Part shown: positions 42,626 through 56,000 of the stretch, piece after piece
Position numbering within the stretch: position 1 is the first letter of the stretch
Layout of the letters: each line of letters starts with the position of its first letter
Assembly: GCA_007922225.1 (NCBI GenBank)
Contig: ML679961.1
Location: forward strand, 60,763,430-60,827,429
From: Emydura subglobosa
Taxonomy: Eukaryota; Chordata; Testudines; Chelidae
Direction of reading: 5' to 3'
Length of the DNA stretch: 64,000 nucleotides
Translations under genes and position numbers: made by a program
The notes under the pieces: model-generated
What the model was told of the DNA's origin: nothing
Database searches by the model: none
Seen by the model: only the letters and a program-made list of their open reading frames with translations

Positions 42626-45060
42626 TTATAGCTAAAGTTTGTTGTCTTGGCTGAGTTTTTTAAGATTAAAGATGGATGGGGTTGTATCTCAGCTGTTATG
42701 GAGTCTTAATTTTTGCATCCTTGCATGTGGTCTATGTAACACTAAGGCAACAATTCTGGTTCATGTTACCAGTCTCCTTTGCCTTGTACAATCAGTGATC
42801 GAGAATACACATTAGCTCCTGCCAGTCACAGTTGCCACAAGGAACCCTCAAGAGCTTTTCTCCATTTTTCTCCATACAGCTTTCTCCCAAGACAACATAT
42901 TGACCTGCACCAACTTCATTACAGCCAGAAAAGCAATTACTAGTGAGAATTTTGTCTACAGTACTGCTCCTGAAGCAGCCAGAAGGGTTGCAGTAAAGCA
43001 ATTCAATATGCTGTTTCTCAAGTCAGAGACTGAACATACTCCCAGCATGGGAGAGAAGGACCCAAGCCAGTCTCTGATTCAGATTCTCTGTCTGGCTAAC
43101 ACCGCACTGATCTTAGGAATTTGCTAGTCTTTCCCACCCTTTTCAGAGATGCCAATTCTGAAAGCTTAAAATCTAGGACACGAGTTTATATATGCAAACT
43201 AGAAAGCCTAGTGCAAAGAGAGTTACAGAAGCCCATGAAAAGTGGTTCCAGGTCAACTCCCCAGATGTAAATAAGTGATAAGATTCTACTTCTGACATTA
43301 GAAGAACCTAAAACCACAGCTACGTGCTAGGGGAGAGGAAATGGTAGTGGTTTGATTCAGTTTCAGTGACAAGTGCCTGAAGTGTGAAATCCAGGAAGGA
43401 TCAGTAAATTGGTAGCACTGGAAAAAGATGCTAGAATAACTTCCTCCAGCAGTCCTAGAGCTAGTAGTAATATATCTCCCATGTTGGGTGCTTGAGTGCA
43501 CAGGATGCAGAAATACCTACTTATTCCAGCTGCACACTACATACGTTCCAAAATTTGCTTAGGTTTACATTAGTGTCAGGATTTTTTTTTTTAAATCTTC
43601 CATTTTGGCATATAACCACTTAGAAATAATTATATTTTTATGTTTCTTTGAAGAGCATTGATCTTGTTTACCTGATGAACCAGCACAGCTTTGTCTGTAG
43701 CTGGTATCTTAGGTGTGATTTCTAATCAATATAATTATTTCTGTATTTTAAAAAAGAAGAGCCTTTAGTTATTGTAGTTAGTTAGTTTTATACAGTGCTC
43801 GCTGTCATTGCGTCTAAGTGCCTGAATTCTATTTAAAATCAGTCACCAAAATAGGCAAATCATTAAATTTAATACAGGCATTGTGTTGCTGGTATGGTAA
43901 TAGTCAGAGTAAGCAAGCAAGCCTTACACAGTAAACTTAATTATTTTCCCCTATGGTTTGTATAGTAAATAGGTAACTATTTAAACCTTCATTCCATGGT
44001 GGATGGCCAAGCTGTGTTAGAAAAACGTTTATCTACAACAGAGATTAAACACTGCTCTTCAGCTCCAGTATAGATGGGGATCTAAATGAGGGAAGCTGCT
44101 AAGTGAGGGCAGTGTTTAGAGAAGCACATGTAGTATTTTGTTTTAACTGTTCTAGAGGGAGCAGCACTTCTACTGAGCCCAAAACAGAGTGCTCACTTAA
44201 GATTTTGTACACTTGAACAATCAGTATGGATTTTTGCATAATATATTCAAAGTCTGAGGGACATTTGTCAAAATTGGATCTTTATTAGAATGGTTCCAGT
44301 ATCATCTTTGAAAAGTAAAGTGTGTAGTCCTGAAATGGTTAAAGCATGCAGATTTTTTTATTTAGCTAAATTACAAAGGGTCATAGAGATCAAATTTGAA
44401 GTCTCAAAATAGGAACCACTTCCTTTAAGAAAAGAAAGCACCTGGTTAAAACAAGCATTCCCACTCTTTCCCCCACCTAATGTGTGTATTTTTTCAAACT
44501 TAGGCTGGTCTCTTTCAAACTAAAGCCAGGTCTCTGCTTAAAAATTTTGTTAAAAATAGTAATGTTGCAATTGTTAATGATGCAATTTTTTAAATGACAT
44601 TTTTATACCATCAAAACCCATAGTCCAGAAGCTGTTTTTGTCAGTATAACTATTTGTTGCTATAGCTATCTTGTCTACACTAGAAAAGGTTTGCCAAGAC
44701 CTTAAAAAGAAATTTGAGGTAATGGTCAAATGTGAAGTTTGGTTTTGCAAGAGTCACTAAGACAGTATAAATGTAAAGAAACACACTAAAGCTCTGTAAA
44801 CTTTACAGACAATTTTCCAATCTTTTCAGAATATTAAACAGAGGCTTTTTATGTGAAAAGGGAACCAGTAATGGGTTAGTGGGATTTGGCCCAAGTCACA
44901 TTCTATTACTCTTAATTCTCCTTCCTTTACTGTTTGTAACACCATTTCACCTTAGCCTTCTACTGTAAAGCTAGGACAGGGAAGTGAGCAAAAATGGATG
45001 TAAGTCATAAGGTTCTATGCTTTGTCCTTAAGCCTAAGTATTGCTCTTCATCACACACAA
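42626..45060. other. intergenic gap between the MIDEAS and DNAL1 3' ends
   Basis: AT-rich DNA, no supported exon. In human, PNMA1 lies in this gene interval; no long gag-like frame is present here. A decayed 'cttgtctacact' fragment near 44535-44690 may be a miniature element remnant. Confidence 0.5.
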
Positions 45061-45091
45061 CAGCTAGGCACTTTTTCTTTATAAAATAACA

Positions 45092-45097
45092 TTTATT
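45092..45097 (-). terminator. candidate DNAL1 poly(A) signal (AATAAA on - strand)
   Basis: On the - strand AATAAA is followed about 30 nt later by a GU-rich run (tgttgtgtgtgatg), a good downstream element. It would give DNAL1 a 3' UTR of about 4.9 kb including a DIRS derivative; a nearer signal is possible. Confidence 0.35.
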
Positions 45098-45274
45098 ACT
45101 ATTTATAAACACAATTCACAAAGTAACATTTAGAACTTAGGCCTAAATAACTTAATACACAGCAAGTTTAACAATTTGGTCATGCTACAAAATTACTGTA
45201 TAAAAGATAACCAACAACCTAGGTGTTAAAACTGCTCTCCCATTTGGATTTTGTTCTAGAAGTGGAGACTTCTC

Positions 45275-45400
45275 AGATATGTCTGCAGCGCAGCTGGGTG
45301 CTGCTCAAGCTAGTGTGCTAAAAATAGCACTGTGGCTGTGCTGGTAAGTGCAGCAGCTTGTGCTAGTCACAAGTATCTCTAGTGTAACCTGAGTGAACCA
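45275..45400. repeat. fragment of the GTATGTCTACACTGCA element family
   Basis: agatatgtctgcagcgcagctggg and the following ctcaagctagtgtgctaaaaatagca resemble the interior of 31945-32213. The other end is lost. Confidence 0.5.
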
Positions 45401-48400
45401 CAGACAGACTGAGCATTGCTGGCTTTTAAGTTCCCCTCTCACATTCTAGCAACAGTTTTCAGTGTCATCACTGAATGCACTGGCTGCTTGTAGACAAACA
45501 AACATGTTGGCAAACATATAAACATCCATCCATTTGCCATCACTCAGTTTTAACGTTGTAAATTTCTATGTAAGAAAAAAGGTGGGGAGGTGTGGGGAGA
45601 GACTCCCACTATGTTTGCAGTGGGGGAGAGCAGGATTCCACATGGCTTGAGAATTTTACATGGGTGCTTCTTTCACCCATTATCAAATAAATCACTATGT
45701 GCTAGGTATCATAATGGATGTGGTGAGACATGGAAGATCAAGGAAATCCTTTCAACAACTTACTCTGCTAGGCCCAGATTCTGAAAGGTATTTAGGCTCC
45801 TAACTTGTATGCCCTTTTCCTTATAGCTACATATCTGCCATACTGCGAGTACTTTCCACCAACATCCAGTGCATAATTTTTAAAGTGCAAATCTTCCTTT
45901 AAAAAATTCTTAATGCGCCCTCCCTCCTCCCCGCTCTTTATTTTGCAAAAGTAAAGTTTGGTGAGGCAGCTGCTTTTTATTTGTTCATAAGAGTAACCGT
46001 AATCCATTAAGCTGGGCAAGATTTTAGCTCAGCTTTCCCTCCATTGGGGGGCGGGGAATCAGATTTTGGTAAATACTTTTTCAGCTGCCAGTAAAGGAAA
46101 CCCCTTCTGCTCATTCCTTAGCAAACTTTCTTTAAGTCTGACACTTCAGTGCTTGCCTTGTCCGAAAGGATGTTAATTCCCCCCCTCCCCAGCTAAATGA
46201 CCATTTCATATTTATTACAGGCTAAATTTTCTGTTGTAAAATATACTTTAGTGTGGCTATAACATCAATGCGATTGGATACTCAACCCCATCACAATGAA
46301 GTCACATTATACTCATAAAGTAACCCCACAAAAAGGCCTTTGGAAAGTTTGTCCTGAAAAGACACCCTATCACACAGAGAGCCAAAAGAATGCACAATTC
46401 TATCAATGCCATAATGATTGTAAGCGCTGCTCTTGGCCTCTGCTGTAGCTACTGTTAATGTTTAAGATGACAGAGGTGGCAGGAATTGCACTTTATGAAT
46501 CATTCTGGCTTATTCCTCAACTCTTTTCGGTGTATCATTGTTTTGTGCTAATTCCCACTGCCCCCCCAGTCCATTCTTTTCTCCAATGCTGTACTGCAGC
46601 TGCCTTGGGAAAGTCTGCCTGTGTACTTACTCTCTCCAACGACTCTACATGGAGATAAATCAACCAGGAGGAACGTGGGTAACATTGGAAAGTGTTTTTT
46701 ATACCCTCCCTTGGTCCATCAAAAAGGAAGGTAAGAGGCTACAGCTAGTCTCATGCAAGTGGTGAATGCTTAAATAAAATTACATAGCCAAATGGATACT
46801 TCTGTGCCCACTGTTCTGACCAGGGCCATACTCACAGCCAATAATATAGCATTTTTCTCAAATGTGTATTAGAGCTATTTTCAACTATTTGGAGTTGCTG
46901 TTTCCCCTCCTGGGCTAATGCACTATTGTTTGAAGGAGACAGAAAGCAGAAGGCAATAGCATTACATGACTACGCCAGAGGCAGCATCAAAGCTCAGTGT
47001 ATGAATGAGGGGCCTGAAGGAATGCTTTCTCTGAATGAATTTAGTGCTGAACGGGACCTAAATGACAAGCCTGTCGACAACAGTTAGCTGTCCACAAATT
47101 TTCCAACTTCACCCATCTCACACCAGTATTGTCTATGGTCGGTACGCTTTTGTCTTGATCACCAGTAGAGACTGCAATCTTAGAAAATTATTTTTGAAGG
47201 GCACGTTGGCTATAAGATAACAGGACCCCTGGGATGATAGAGATTAAACTGAGAATAGAGACAGAATGCATTCAAGGCAGCACAACAGGCTGTCTGGAAA
47301 GGCTTTATCTTAGGTGAAGAATGTCAAAGGCAGAGGACTTTCTGCATCTGCTCATTAAAAAGAAAGAATAGTCAAATCTAATTTCAGGAGCTTTTATCTG
47401 CAATGAATGGGTAATTCATATATGGTGTACATATTCCTGGAGGAATGTACACAGTAACTATAAAGAAGTTAATAGCATTGAATTGCTTTGCCTATAGTCT
47501 TCTGCTTCACACTGTTCACTTAGAAATTGATTGTCAGAGCTGGCATTCTACCAGCACTAGACTGGAGAAAAGTAATGGTACTGCCTGTCATAACAGGAGC
47601 TGAATACTGCTGTTGCCTGGGGCCAACGGCATCACTACTTTCCCATCTTTGACCCTGGATCCAAAAACCCAACCACAGCCTTAGGAACACATGACAAATT
47701 ACAAGTGAGGTTCTGCTTCTCTCCCACTCCTTCTGCTCCTCATCCAGCCCTATGCTCATTGCTGCCATTTTAATTTAATTAAACTGAGATGGTATCAAGA
47801 ATTGGAAAGTAAACCCAGAACCTTAGCAATCTGAGCTGGAAAAAGGTCTCTAAGTCATTTTGTCAAGGGTCAGTGGTGATTTTTCCCCTACAATGTATTC
47901 AAGTGCTTTCTCTAACCATCGTTTCATGCATGAGATTCACTTAAGAGATTTACTTATCACATGTGGGGACTTCTCTAAGATGTCACCCTGGGGCAAAGCA
48001 ATTTAACTCTTTATCAGTAGTTATTTTCTAGTTCATACTTCTAATTTTGTATGTCCTTTCCCCAGCAGCTACCTAGACCTTTTAATCAACTGCCTACATC
48101 TGTGCTTTAGAAACAAATAAGCACTGTGCAATCAAAGCTTATAAAAATACCCTCAAGTCCAGCTCTTTTGTACATTTGTTCATTTCTGAACAGTTATCAA
48201 CCTCCTTAGCTTGGTAGAATATTCCAGCGCTGTGAAGGACACTATTCATCAGCCAGCTAAAAAAGTCATGCTCAGGTTACTACCACAAGCCAGCTATTGG
48301 CTAATAAAAGTCTATGTATTCAAATCTAAAGTGCTTAATTTCTTATAACAATGTAAAGAAAAAGCCAATCAGTATTTAAACTCCACCAGAAAGTATGCCA

Positions 48401-48642
48401 AGAGTTTCCACTGCTTCATTTTAAAAAACAAATAAATATATAAAAAGGTAGTCGTGGCCTTCTCAGTACTGAAGTGTTGTGTTCCAGTGCAATTCAAGAT
48501 GATCAGTTATAAATTTGCTGCTAATGACAGGAGATAATTAGACTATTGCCTTTTCTAACACGAGTCCATGACAACTACCAGGCCTACTGATAACTGCCAC
48601 GGCTCTGAAGGGCAGAAAAGGCAGCCTCACATATACTTGAAG

Positions 48643-49572
48643 TGTTCTTCTTCAAGTAGATGCAGACTTGTATTCCACTTCAGTGTGTGTGTGCCTACCA
48701 CCTTAGAGCTGGAGACTTTTGCCTAGCAGTACCTATAGAGGGCAGTGCGTGTGCCTCGTGGCTGTGACCCCTCCCCGGGCTTTATGAGGCAGCACTGCCC
48801 CAAACCCCTTCAGTTCCTTCTCATTGTCTGTGTTTTTTCCTAAGCCGCACTCTTCACTGGAAAAACAGTGCCTCCATACTCTGGCTGTCAGGTGATACTC
48901 TTATTGTGACAGGACTAAACCATTTCATGCTTCACCTCACCTGTTCATGTCACCTGCAGCTCGCATGAAGGGCAAGCAGTCTCAACACAGACCATCTCTA
49001 GATGGATAACATCTTGTATCAAGACTGCATGTGAGATAGCGTGGGCTACCCCTCCTCAGCAGATATGGGGTCAATCTATGGGACCACAAGCAATGTCAAT
49101 AACATTCTTCAGTGACATTTCCATACTGGACATTTGCAGAGTGGTCCTGTGGTTGTCATACATACGTTTACAGACCATTATGCTATCACTGCATCTTCCA
49201 AAGCGGAAATAGGGTGTTTGCTTGGGAGTCAGTGGAATACATGTCTGCATCTACTTGAAGAAGAAGAAGAAACGGTTAGTTACTGTAACTGTAGTTCTTC
49301 GAGATGTGATGCAGATGTGTATTCTCTGACCCACCCTCCATTCCCTTTGCATCGGAGTCTCCTCTCATAGGCTTTTGGTGTGAAGGAACTGAGAGAGGTC
49401 AGGGTGGCTCTGCCTCAGATCGTCAGGAGAGAGCCCATAGCCATAACACATGAGTGCTGCCCCTCTACGGGTACTGCTAGGCATAAGGCTCTGGCTCTGG
49501 TGTGCACATACCTAAGTGAAATACACATCTGCATCACATCTCCAAGAACCACGTTACAGTTAGTAACTGTTT
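48643..49572 (+). mobile_element. non-autonomous DIRS derivative, ~0.93 kb, second subfamily
   Basis: Left end gttcttcttcaagtagatgc is inverted at the right end (gcatcacatctccaagaacc). A complementary block at 49238-49345 joins the complements of both ends. Between them 49000-49235 encodes a degraded recombinase C-terminus (DICR, then a HTFT.HYA-like run in another frame). Polymerase and gag are missing. Terminal words differ from the 6.3-kb element, so it is another subfamily. Lies in the probable DNAL1 3' UTR. Confidence 0.8.
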
Positions 49573-50035
49573 GTGACAGTATTAAAAAATAACAAAAAGC
49601 ATGGCCTACAAAGAGTCTGTAAAACATAACACTGCTGTTTTAGTCTCCCTGTTTCAAATGATAAAAGAAACCCAAAGTTCAACTGCACAGACGGTTAACA
49701 AGAAAAACTGTTCTATCGTAACCAGAAAGCCAGATCTGCAAGCATCACTAATCAGGGATAAACATCAGTATGTAGTTTTAGTTAAGGTCTCTTATTAAAT
49801 TAATCAAACAAGACAACTTCAGTTTCAATAGTTCCCCCAGAAGAGAACATGAAATGTACAAAGTTAGTGTCCCATGTTTTGGTAAGTAAGTCTTTGGGTA
49901 AGGAAAGGAGAGTATGGAGATGTTAGTTAAAAAAAATTGCCCAAAGATTTTCTTCGAAACAAACATTTATACAAAAGCTTTGTGTGCTGAATTGCTCTGG
50001 AGAAACTTAAATAATATAATACCAAACAAGAGTTG

Positions 50036-50082
50036 TTAGTTTTCTCCTTCTTCACCTTCTTCTTGTTTAATAACTGGGACAC
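50036..50082 (-). CDS. DNAL1: DNAL1 last coding exon (residues 180-194)
   Basis: 47 nt, acceptor gttttag, stop TAA at 50038-50036 on the - strand. It reads [14 protein letters not shown], matching the PVIK plus acidic tail of the family. Confidence 0.93.
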
Positions 50083-53000
50083 CTAAAACAGAGAGAAAAA
50101 AGGTCTGCTAAGACTCACTGATGCAGTGTCCACTAATGCTAGCCAGCTAGGACTGTAGACAAGAACCAAGAAAGAGTTTAAACTACCACCAGCAAAACAG
50201 TGTTTTGCCACTGCTTTTTAACTGAAGACAACAAATCAAGCTTCCCATGTATCTAAGTATCCCCCTCCCTTCCTGATTCTAACTGTGGGTTCTCCCTTCA
50301 CTACACCAGACCTCAACTTAAGAGCTCTCTTCTATGATATTGCTCCCTTTTCTTGAGTAGCAAGGACTATAGTATATTAGAGCATAGCCTACCAATAATG
50401 AGTGGATAGTGTTCTGCCTCACTGAAGGAAGCACAGTGTTTGTGTTGCGACACCACAATGCAACCATCCCAAGAGGAGAGTTTCTTCTTGGAGGTATATT
50501 ATCTCATGATGTCAGGGTATGAGAAACACTGATTAACTCTTAAACCTTGGTGTATGCCCCTTTAATGCACTAATGTCATCATGTAAACCAGGATTACCCC
50601 TTTGATCATATAAACACATGCTTCTGTTCAGCTGTCTACTCTTTCCACACAAAGCTTGCTCTTCTGCAGCACTTGTAGCCATGCCTTAGTGTTATCTTTC
50701 CTCCCATCTCTTCAATCATTCAGGCTCTGACTTCTCAGCCTCTGCTCCCTCCACCGATACCGTGCTCTTCACCCATTTGCCTGCCTTTCCTACTGCTGCT
50801 TCCTCCCCACCACTCACCTCCCAGCTCTGCTTTGGCTCTTCAATAATTCTACTGGTCCTACCCACTTCTCCCTCATGTTGTCCACTATTACCCAACCAAC
50901 CCTTCTTCCTTTAGAGTCATTCAAACTGAGAAGTCTTTAGATTTGCCTTAAAGGAGAAATGAAATACATTTTTAATAAATACCAGAAAGGTTTATGATTG
51001 TCAGCCATTAATATAAAATACTAAATAAGTTTAAAAACAAAATATTTGAAAATCATTTCCCCTTTTATTACCTGCCAGGACATGAGCTTGGAATGCTGTG
51101 TTTCCCCTGAAAGAGTTGATGACATCCCTAACCCTGGAAGCAAGGTAAAGGACATATTGCATTGCTATGATCTAGGTATTTTCTCTCTCACCATCTCTTG
51201 TAAGGAAACCCAGAACCCTGAACATGGGTGTTAGGAGACAAATCCACTTAAATTATTGGGGTCTCATCATTAAGACATGTGAATTCCACAAGAGATTTAA
51301 AATCGTAATCAGCATTTTCTATCAAAAAACCAAAACACATTTCAATTCACCTCTAAGTTATGCTGTTAGGCCTACTTTGAATAGATAGTACTTCAACACA
51401 TCAGAGCAAGATCCTCTCCGATGCAACATGATAGGTCTAATTTGAAACAGCCTTTGTCGTAAATGAAGTCATTTTGAAGACTGAAGCTGAATTCAGAGGA
51501 GTTCTGCAGCTCTCACTCCCTTTCAAACACTTGAAAACCTACCCTCAGGAGAAGTTGAGGATATGGCTGGATATTTTAGCTTGTGCAGAGGTAAACATTA
51601 ATTAGAGTAAGTGTTGAAAGGAAAAATAAAGAATTCTGCTCATTGAGTTGGTTCCCACCCCTCCCCCAGATCTCATGGTTGTACTTTAGAGGTGCTGAGC
51701 CAATACCTAGTGTTCTCATTCCACTAAGCAAAAGATCTTGTATACGAAATGCCACCCAGCTGGTGCCTAAAGCTCACCATCTAGTTTTCTCAGCCTGGGC
51801 ACTCGTTTGGTTGCTTCCTCGACCCAGCTGCTCTGCTGATCGGCAGAGTATTTCTCTTCCAGTGGATTGCCCACAAACACCAGATCCTCCAGTAATGGCA
51901 AGTCTGCCAGTCTCACAAACTCTGCTGCAACCACAAAAGAAGAATGTCAGAAATAGACTGCGAAGTACAAAAAGCACATCTGCACCAAGGCTGCCTTTCA
52001 ATACAGACACAGCCAGGATGTTTTTAAAATGAGGAAGGATATGGCTTTATTGGGTATGAATTGGGTACCAGGATGAAGAGTGCAGGTGGTATGTGATACA
52101 AGCAATGGGTGAGATACATAGTTTAAAGAACAAACCCCACATGACACAGAAGTCAAATAACCAGATTTTCTCCATTTTTTAAAATTCTCTAGTATGAGCA
52201 GGTATCAGAAGAGCTTGTTCATCTCTGCAGGCTCAATGCTAAACTTGTCCTCTCAGAACCTCAGAAGCCAGTTTCCCCACTTTGACCCAAGTTGTCTCAG
52301 CTGGTGCATACCCACCACAGTCAGTAAGAAATTGAAGAGGAGAAACTAGGAGCCCTGGCTTACCCCAATCTTTCACCAAATTATTGGACATATAGAGAAT
52401 CTTCAGCTTCTTCATGACATGGATGCCCTTCAGCTTCTCGATTAAGTTGTATGAGATCCACAGCTCCTCTAATGTATCCCCAACTGCCTCCTGGAAAATG
52501 ATGATACGTCTCAGACAAGTGAGAGTAAGTCTTCCTATATTTCCCAGATTATCTCTGCTCCCCTCCAGACACTATGTCACACAACAAACAGAAACTATAT
52601 CCTTTAATATTCTTTGTTTTCTTTTAAGCAGGTTCCTAATTTTGGATGACCAAAGTTTCAAGGAAAGAAAAACCCAAAGTTTTCAAATAAATTTCTCAGC
52701 TTGTTTAGAAAAAAATATAAAGACACTAGCAAGATAAACTGAACCTCTGAGCACAGCAGAGTTCTCTACTCAAGGCATATGGAGAGTCAAGAAAGGAGTT
52801 AATTTAGCTGCATGTGGACAGTTCTATAGTGCTAACTGACTGCAGTTCACCAATCGTTTTAGAGGGTTTAGTATGTAATATAAGAGATTACACAGTTTCA
52901 GACAAGTGCACGCTTATATCTGCAGGTTTCTAATTGCACTTTCTGTGCTCAGCAATCCTCCAGCAAGAGTAGAAAGAGAGCTTACTTACCAGTAACTGTT

Positions 53001-56000
53001 GTTCTTTGAGAGTCACCTCTGTGCATTCACACCTGTGGGATGCAGCAGCCCTGGTACGGAGCTGAGGAACTGTCTTGAAAAGCCATATCCTGCAAGCAGG
53101 AATGCACAGAGGCTCTTGAAGAAGAACAAACTCTTTCCTTTATTTTTTTGGTTTTAATTGTATAGACGTCTTACCACAGATGTAATAAAATTGACTCTGA
53201 TCTGCTTCGTCTCCTCTAGATTTTTGTCTTGTTTTCTGTATTTCTAACCCTGCCTCTCTGCAACATGCCTTTTATACCATTGTTCAGAGTGCCAATCACC
53301 CCTGGGATGAGTAGAGTCACACTGTGATTTACAAGCAGGCCAACGTGTGCAGTGATTGACCACAATACTAAAAGAACCTTGTGGAGGGAGATGATATTCA
53401 TGTAAGCAAAGGCAGCAGAAATTATAATTCACATAATGCCACTGGAGTTTATGGTGCTTTACATACATATAAAATGCAGGTTTTCTACTAGTGGATTTTA
53501 CAATCTAAGGGCCCAATTCTGTGTGCAGAATCCTCAAGTTGTAAGGCCCTCCACACACAACTCCTACAAGATCACATCCCAAGTTAGAAAAACAACAAAA
53601 GACAACAGCAAAGGGGTCTGGAAAAGTTGGCTAGTTGAGACAAAAAGGGTAACAGCAATGCATATTTAAAAAGAAAAATGTTGCATCTTTATTAAGCTTA
53701 TTGGAGGATTTAAATATTTTATTTGATGGATTAGCATTTAAAGTCTGCAAAGAAGGAGGGCATTATAAGGAGAGATTTCGATGAAGAAGGTGGTTGACTA
53801 GCACAAGGGAAATGGGAGACTGCTTTAAGCATCATGTAAAAAGGTGCAAAGATGACAAAAGAAGAAAACAAAAGAAATAGTTAGGCAGTAAGGTTGAATT
53901 GTGTGAAGAAAGATGCAAGGGTAGGGAAATCACTCGTCCCCTATGCCTGGATGAAAGAACTACATAGCACCTCATTGCTAAATTTAATAAATTTAAACTA
54001 CAAAAAGGGACATACCAGCCCATTGAGATTCTTTATGTTGTTTCTCCCCAATGAAAGAATCCGCAAGTTTTCTGCAATAGAGAGAAAAGAGCTTCTTATT
54101 AATAAATGACTTGTGCTTAAACTGTTAAAAGCTGTTGGAAATCTGACAACATCCTGTATACCACATACAAGAGAGCTTTATATTTTGAACAGACTATGTT
54201 AAGGAAGAATGACATACCAGAAGCAAACTACATACTGTTCTATATATAGATTGTAATGAATGGGTGGAATGGATGGCTCAAGAATGGGTTATGTAAAGTT
54301 TTTAATCTGTATGCTGACTGTTCAGATCCAGTTCAGGTAGGTATTGACCAAAACAGGCTGCAATACTAGTGTTCTACTGCTCATATGCATGAAGCAAGAT
54401 TAAATTGTTGACCCTGATCTTACTTCCCAGGCCAGGAGGAATTGGGACCACTACTAAGGAGGCAGACTCAATTCCTGAATAAGAGGCAGTACCTGATGTT
54501 GCTCTATCTATAGCAATCAGTGTCTGATTAGAAAGAGGTCAACTATTTTGGCCTATGAGATTCTAGTAGCAATACAGCCACTCTGATGAGATTTAGTTTC
54601 AAATTGCCTATTCTTGTTCAGCCATGAATTGTTCTAGTCATGTGCCAGAACACCTGAAGCTATCACAAACAAAGGGTCTTTTTGTGAAACTTCATTTCTA
54701 GCTGTCTTTTCAGATATAAGTTTCCATGGTTATTTCAAGCCCTTTCTCATGGTCTGCATTTGAACTAGGCATTAATTGCCTAATGATCTTGTTTTGCTCC
54801 TGTTTGCACAATGATGAGAAATACAGTATGTACTATTTAATGATGAGGCAAATGAATGTTCCACTCAAGTACCAATGAGTGCTACATAGAAAGCACATCA
54901 GTTGTTTGGAGGTTGGGATGGGCTTTGGGTTGGTCAACAGTGACCTGTCCTGGCCAGTCACACCTCTAAGTAAAGAAAGGTTGTGATGATACAAGACCTA
55001 TATAAAGGGGGTGGAAGAGAAGAGGAAAAGATGGGCTTTCATGAAGGAATTCAGGTGCAACTGGAATTCTTAATGAAATCCCAGTGTCTGTGCAAGTCCT
55101 GGCCAAGTTACTTTCTCGTGAGAAGAATACAATAGAGTGTAATGTCAAAAGGTGGTTAGGTGGAGATCTTTGGAAGGGAAAAAGTAAATGCCATTCATAA
55201 TAAAATAAACCTGAAGCCTATTGGAACCGTGTTACCTTGAAATTCCCAAACTCCCCATCCCATGGAAAAAAACCTTTGATCTAGCCAAATCATCCTCATG
55301 TTCTCTGAAACTATGATTAGAAACTATGGGTATATTTTCCAAAAGCACTTGGCATTGGCCTTTTGAGCATCTGTTCAGTTATTGAAACCTTAAAATATAA
55401 AACTGGTGAATTGATGTGACCTGAAATTACCACAATTGGGGAAAATGTTACTCCTTTAATATTCTTGTACTCAAAAATCCCAAAATTTGCACAAAGTAAG
55501 GTTTTCCCCAATGTCATACTGACATTAAGTAAAACATAATTCAATGATTCAACGTGGCCTAAGTCTCATTCCTCAATAGGAGCTAGGCACCTAAGTCCAG
55601 ACTGGAGGGAACCACCTCCCCTCCACTCAGGATTTATAGCCCTGAACCCTCTCATAGAGTTATGTGCCTCAACCACGTCTGCTCTTTCTTAAGAAAAATG
55701 GAGGCAACGCCGCCTGCTTATATCCAATGACCGAGAGTTAAAGCACTCAGCCAGAATGTGGGAAGATGTGGGTTCAAATCTCCACTTTGCCTGATGTGAA
55801 GCAGGGACTTGAACCAAGGTCTCCCACCCTCCTGGTGAGTCCCCTTTGTTTATTTACTTATTTGGAAGGGAGGGAATGGAAGGTGATATCAGAACAAGAT
55901 GTCAGCAGCTGGCCATGTGTCACAAGTTATGGAACATATCTAATCCAAGCAGCTAAAATATAAGCACAATCATTCATTGACATATCACTTACTTAGGCCG

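Larger units (their letters stand above)
45070..50035 (-). other. DNAL1: probable DNAL1 3' UTR / 3' flank
   Basis: No coding exon seen between the DNAL1 stop and the candidate poly(A) site. Contains a miniature-element fragment at 45275-45400 and the DIRS derivative at 48643-49572. Other parts appear unique and AT-rich. Confidence 0.35.
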
